Source of the DNA: CAILKP01 sp038231815
GTDB taxonomy: Bacteria; Planctomycetota; Phycisphaerae; Phycisphaerales; UBA1924
NCBI GenBank assembly: GCA_038231815.1
Contig: JBBRKQ010000049.1
Coordinates: forward strand, 1 to 28,964
DNA length: 28,964 nt
Reading direction: 5' to 3'
The position numbers and the translations under genes were made by a program. Position 1 is the first letter of the stretch; the number at the start of each line of letters is the position of its first letter. The notes beneath the pieces were generated by a model. That model made no database searches. It saw only the letters and a list, made by a program, of their open reading frames with translations, and had not been told where the DNA came from. Shown piece after piece: positions 26,449 to 28,964 of the stretch.

Positions 26449-27153
26449 TCAAGCGGCCTGCCTGCCGTTTGCGCCGACAAACCCCACAGGTTTTTCGGCT
26501 GTTGCATCGAGTTGCCCAACCATTCCCGGCCCCGCGGCTAAGTCAAAGACAATCGGCACAGTCCACTCGCTGGCATCGCTGCTGCGCTGGGCCCGCAGTT
26601 TGTAGCTCACCGGCCCGGCAATCACGTTCGGGGCCGGATCAAAGAAGCTCTTTTCCTGCGTGCCGCCCAGCAGGGTGTAGGCGGTCTCACCGCTGCGCTG
26701 GCGCTGGATCATAAAGAAGATACCGCTGGAAGCGCCCGAGACCGCGGCCTTCCACGAGATGGTAATCTGCCCCGTGGGTGAAACAGTGCCGGTCACATCG
26801 GTGGGCGCAGCGGGCGCGGGCACCGGGGTGGGGGGTGCCGGCGGATCGATCATCCCCAGCGCGTACACCGCGGGGTTGCGCGAGGTCTCGGCAAAGGCCT
26901 TGATCGCGGCGATGTAGCCGCGGCCCGGATCGCGCATCAGGTTCGATGAGTTGTAAAACTTGAGCGTCGCCGCCTTGGCCGCAGCGCGGGCGGTCTGCGC
27001 ATCATTAAAATCTTTTCGATTGGTGCCGATGAGGGTTGCGAACGCGGTCATCTGGGCCGCGGTGAGCCCGATGCCCGCGGCGTTTGTGGTCCAGGTGGCC
27101 AATCGGGTTTCAAACCATTCAAGTGCCTGCTGCCGACTCGTGGGGAGATTCAT
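26449..27153 (-). CDS. Helical N-terminal domain plus fibronectin type III domain protein
   Basis: The 234-residue protein starts at ATG 27153 with GAGG six bases upstream; the frame is open to 27336, but without a better start. The N-terminal 100 or so residues are helical and Ala-rich, with the pattern EWFETRLATW...IGLTAAQ...AQTARAAAKAATLKFYN. I recall this from a widespread group of short uncharacterised bacterial proteins. A Pro-rich linker follows (PPAPPTPVPAPAAP), then one Fn3-like beta domain (GQITISWKA ... VSYKLRAQRSSDASEWTVP). There is no signal peptide or TM helix, so it is either cytoplasmic or exported by a route not visible here. Its function is not known. It is a single-gene transcript ended by the terminator at 26356-26393. 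Confidence 0.8.
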   Translation of the reverse strand: MNLPTSRQQALEWFETRLATWTTNAAGIGLTAAQMTAFATLIGTNRKDFNDAQTARAAAKAATLKFYNSSNLMRDPGRGYIAAIKAFAETSRNPAVYALGMIDPPAPPTPVPAPAAPTDVTGTVSPTGQITISWKAAVSGASSGIFFMIQRQRSGETAYTLLGGTQEKSFFDPAPNVIAGPVSYKLRAQRSSDASEWTVPIVFDLAAGPGMVGQLDATAEKPVGFVGANGRQAA

Positions 27154-27765
27154 ACCTTGCCTCGCTTGTGGGTTGTGGACGATGGCTCCGCGCCAGTTGC
27201 CACAGCATTCACACCGGCCTGCGCACGGAACATCCGCGCAACAAGTCGGCCGGAGTGATATCACTCGGTTATCGCGCTTACGGGGATGAAGAAAGCTGGG
27301 TTTTCGCGGCGTAATTGCGATCGACGCCGCTGGCACAACCCGCAGAGCTGGTGCAGACCGCCCCGCTGTCCCGCAGCGAGCGTCGGTCGGGGAACGCGGT
27401 ACAAAGCGTGACGATGTTTTTCGCGGCGTTCGTGCAACCGCCGCGGTGGTGAAGGATCATTCTTTTCCATCTCGCGGTGCCGAACAGGCTCCGCGCGGGA
27501 CCAGTTTTGTTCCGCAACAAGGCAATTTTGCGCTGCGCAAGGCCACAGCTTCGGCGCGTAAGGGCGGTTCTTCCAAGAAAACGTCCACGATGAACGCGCC
27601 GGTGGACAGTTCTGGAACACGCGTTCCGTTTCAGTTCGACTGAGAGACAAAGATTCCTTCCCCATGGGGCACTGAGCCGTAATTCGACCGACCCTTGGCG
27701 ACGTCAACGACCACCTGCGAATGGTGTTTCCCAGTCCATCAGAAGAAGCCCTAGACGCTAATTCC

Positions 27766-27777
27766 GACTGATCAGTC
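27766..27777. promoter_or_regulatory. Perfect 12-bp palindrome, possible operator
   Basis: GACTGATCAGTC is an exact palindrome 75 bases upstream of the Cys-rich gene start. Its position suits a dimeric regulator site, but no regulator gene is in view, and a 12-bp palindrome could also arise by chance. Confidence 0.25.
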
Positions 27778-27789
27778 TAAAAATTGAGA

Positions 27790-27837
27790 ATGTGCGTCAT
27801 GAAAATTGATTCAACTCTTGATGCCGGGTACCCTTAG
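27790..27837 (+). CDS. Possible 15-codon leader ORF with tandem stops
   Basis: ATG at 27790 (or 27799 in the same frame) opens a reading frame of 15 (or 12) codons ending TAG, directly followed by in-frame TAA, then the AAGGAG of the Cys-rich gene. It is in frame with that gene. It could couple translation to the next gene or be chance: its ribosome binding site is weak and it has no recognisable attenuator hairpin. Confidence 0.15.
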   Translation: MCVMKIDSTLDAGYP

Positions 27838-27852
27838 TAAAGGAGTTTTACC

Positions 27853-28113
27853 ATGCGAAGTTCGTCCATTCTCAACATAGTCGTTCCCATCATCGCCCTC
27901 GCCGGGATCGGAGTCTCGGTGGCTTTTGCGACCGTCGGAGTGACAGTCTGTGACATCACTTACTGTAAGGGACAGTTTACATGCACAGTGGAGCAAACTT
28001 CTTGCTGCTGCAAGACTTTTACCCCCGGCGTTGGTTATGGCACGTACACGTGCAAGTGCGTAAATCCGACGGCCTGTGATGGAAAGGATCAGAGCGGCTC
28101 AATTTGTCAATAA
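27853..28113 (+). CDS. Small exported cysteine-rich peptide, ten Cys in the mature part
   Basis: I do not recognise a family. The 86-residue product has a signal peptide: a short n-region with one Arg, a hydrophobic core at about 7-23, and AFA at 24-26 as a likely signal peptidase I site. The mature peptide would be about 60 residues. All ten cysteines are in it, at 33, 38, 44, 51, 52, 53, 67, 69, 75 and 85, including a CCC triplet and a CKC pair. An even number suggests up to five disulfides, or metal binding. The ribosome binding site AAGGAG, seven bases upstream, is the strongest I noticed in the window and suggests high expression. By hand count GC is about 52%, below most neighbours, consistent with different ancestry. 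A membrane-anchored protein gene starts 12 bases downstream. A toxin, signal or structural peptide are possible roles, and none is shown. Confidence 0.75.
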   Translation: MRSSSILNIVVPIIALAGIGVSVAFATVGVTVCDITYCKGQFTCTVEQTSCCCKTFTPGVGYGTYTCKCVNPTACDGKDQSGSICQ

Positions 28114-28125
28114 AGAGAGGTAGCG

Positions 28126-28956
28126 ATGAAATACCCGAAACGGGTCGTTGTTTCGATCGTGATTGGCCTAGTGAGTTGTATTATCGCGTTTGTGGTTTGG
28201 CGGACCAGCGGCAAGCCGACCGCGCTGGCAGGCGAGCGGCGGCAAGACCTGCCCGTGGCAGCCCGGGAACACTTCGCTAAGTTTAAAGTTGAATCACTAG
28301 TCACACTTGACGAGGAGTCTTTGTCGAAGTTGCTGACCCAAGGAAAAACCGATTCCACTGGAAAGCACAGCGAATCCGAATTGCAAGAGGTTGCGAAGGC
28401 CACCGCCGAGTTTATCCATATGAGGTTTCTACAAGATTCGCCTGCGGCCTACAGGGAATGGCGAAAGCGAAAGGGTTACGCACAGAGATCTGAAGAAATT
28501 ATTAAAGGGAGTGGCGTCGCCGTCAACTGGGGGTTCTGGACCAATCGCCCTGGTCAAGAGCCCTCTTTTGTGGACCTCGCCGACCTTATGGATGGTTCGT
28601 TTGCCGCATCGCTCGACGCGCTTGGTGGCAGGGCGCGGCCGGTGAAGATTGCCACCGATGCCGAAGCTTTTGTGATTGATTTTTATCGGGAGGATCGCGG
28701 TCACCCGACGCCAAAGCTGGAAGGCACGATGGGCTCTGACCTGTGGCTTGGGAATATTTCTGCATCCCCTTTATCGTTGTGGGAGCCGCCGCATTCGCGA
28801 AAAACACTGCTCAGCAAGCCCGGTTGGCTGCGAGGCGCGTGTGTAGGGGTCATCCTTGAGGGTGCAACGGGCGATAGGTTACCGTGGCTTTTTACGTGGA
28901 TTCAAGACCCCGAGAACCAGAAATGGTACCTCTCTTGGGTAAACATCCAGAATTAG
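28126..28956 (+). CDS. Membrane-anchored protein of unknown function next to the Cys-rich peptide
   Basis: The 276-residue product has a basic N-terminus (KYPKR) and one hydrophobic helix at about 8-25, then a long hydrophilic region that is most likely extracytoplasmic. No catalytic motif is recognisable. The segment 45-110 is helical and charged. The C-terminal half is rich in Trp and Gly, with strand-like pieces, and closes with FTWIQDPENQKWYLSWVNIQ, an ending that loosely recalls NTF2-like domains. ATG 28126 has GAGAGG a few bases upstream. Only 12 bases separate it from the Cys-rich gene, so the two should be co-transcribed and may work together, for example as an anchor, receptor or processing partner. 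The stop TAG is at 28954-28956, eight bases before the window edge. Confidence 0.7.
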   Translation: MKYPKRVVVSIVIGLVSCIIAFVVWRTSGKPTALAGERRQDLPVAAREHFAKFKVESLVTLDEESLSKLLTQGKTDSTGKHSESELQEVAKATAEFIHMRFLQDSPAAYREWRKRKGYAQRSEEIIKGSGVAVNWGFWTNRPGQEPSFVDLADLMDGSFAASLDALGGRARPVKIATDAEAFVIDFYREDRGHPTPKLEGTMGSDLWLGNISASPLSLWEPPHSRKTLLSKPGWLRGACVGVILEGATGDRLPWLFTWIQDPENQKWYLSWVNIQN

Positions 28957-28964
28957 GATGGTAA

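Larger units (their letters stand above)
27154..27852. other. Gene-poor 0.7-kb region ahead of the Cys-rich cassette
   Basis: No confident gene lies here. An open plus frame runs from 27290 to 27643, but its first usual start is GTG 27446, which would give a 65-residue basic product without a ribosome binding site. I regard it as doubtful. A seven-pair inverted repeat GCGGCGT/ACGCCGC with an 11-base loop sits at 27306-27330 and has no T tract. Near the right end are a perfect 12-bp palindrome (27766-27777) and a tiny leader ORF (27790-27837). The region should contain the divergent promoters of the Fn3 gene and of the Cys-rich cassette. It could also hide a small RNA that cannot be recognised by eye. 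Confidence 0.45.

Noticed and set aside
27306..27330. Seven-pair GC-rich inverted repeat as a terminator
   Set aside because: Neither strand has a T tract after the stem, and no gene ends just before it on either strand.
27261..27707. 148-codon minus-strand ORF
   Set aside because: The composition is erratic (many Arg, Cys, Trp and His), there is no ribosome binding site, and it runs opposite an equally doubtful plus frame.

Overview
This window looks like chromosomal DNA from a planctomycete, probably of the Phycisphaerae type. The support is indirect: a fairly high GC content, a large BatA-type VWA membrane protein, a long TruD and a helical-plus-Fn3 protein without a signal peptide. Starts at ATG, GTG and TTG occur, and Shine-Dalgarno sites are patchy. 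The organism assignment is an inference, because there is no rRNA or other marker in the window. Most genes are chromosomal housekeeping or envelope genes. The right end (about 27.2-28.96 kb) is the accessory-looking part.

Layout: 1-341 is the 3' end of an unidentified plus-strand gene with a Pro/Gln/Thr tail. It faces a minus-strand VWA/BatA protein (485-2713), and an array of about 16-bp repeats lies between the two and runs into the VWA stop codon. Reading leftwards on the minus strand from 10177 come an outer-membrane factor, a lipoprotein membrane-fusion protein and an HAE1-type RND pump. Together these are a complete tripartite efflux system. They are followed by rlmE and the VWA gene. 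A PPK2-family polyphosphate kinase (minus) is divergent from a beta-CASP metallo-beta-lactamase RNase-like protein (plus). Next come a two-TM membrane protein, an orphan Tat/lipoprotein solute-binding protein (both minus), a DinB-fold protein and a TetA-like MFS exporter (both plus), and a TraB/GumN-like secreted protein (minus). Divergent from that gene is a plus-strand run of ychF, truD and a HAD phosphatase, ending in a good intrinsic terminator. Then fumC, a secreted M1 aminopeptidase and a short Fn3 protein are all on the minus strand, with a second intrinsic terminator between the last two.

The right end is a 0.7-kb region with no confident gene, followed by a two-gene plus-strand cassette. 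The first gene encodes a small exported peptide whose predicted 60-residue mature form has ten cysteines, and it has the strongest ribosome binding site I noticed in the window. Twelve bases later is a membrane-anchored 276-residue protein I do not recognise. Upstream are a perfect 12-bp palindrome and a tiny in-frame leader ORF that ends in tandem stops directly before the Shine-Dalgarno. This cassette is the best candidate for something undescribed. I saw no CRISPR array, tRNA, rRNA, insertion sequence or prophage module.
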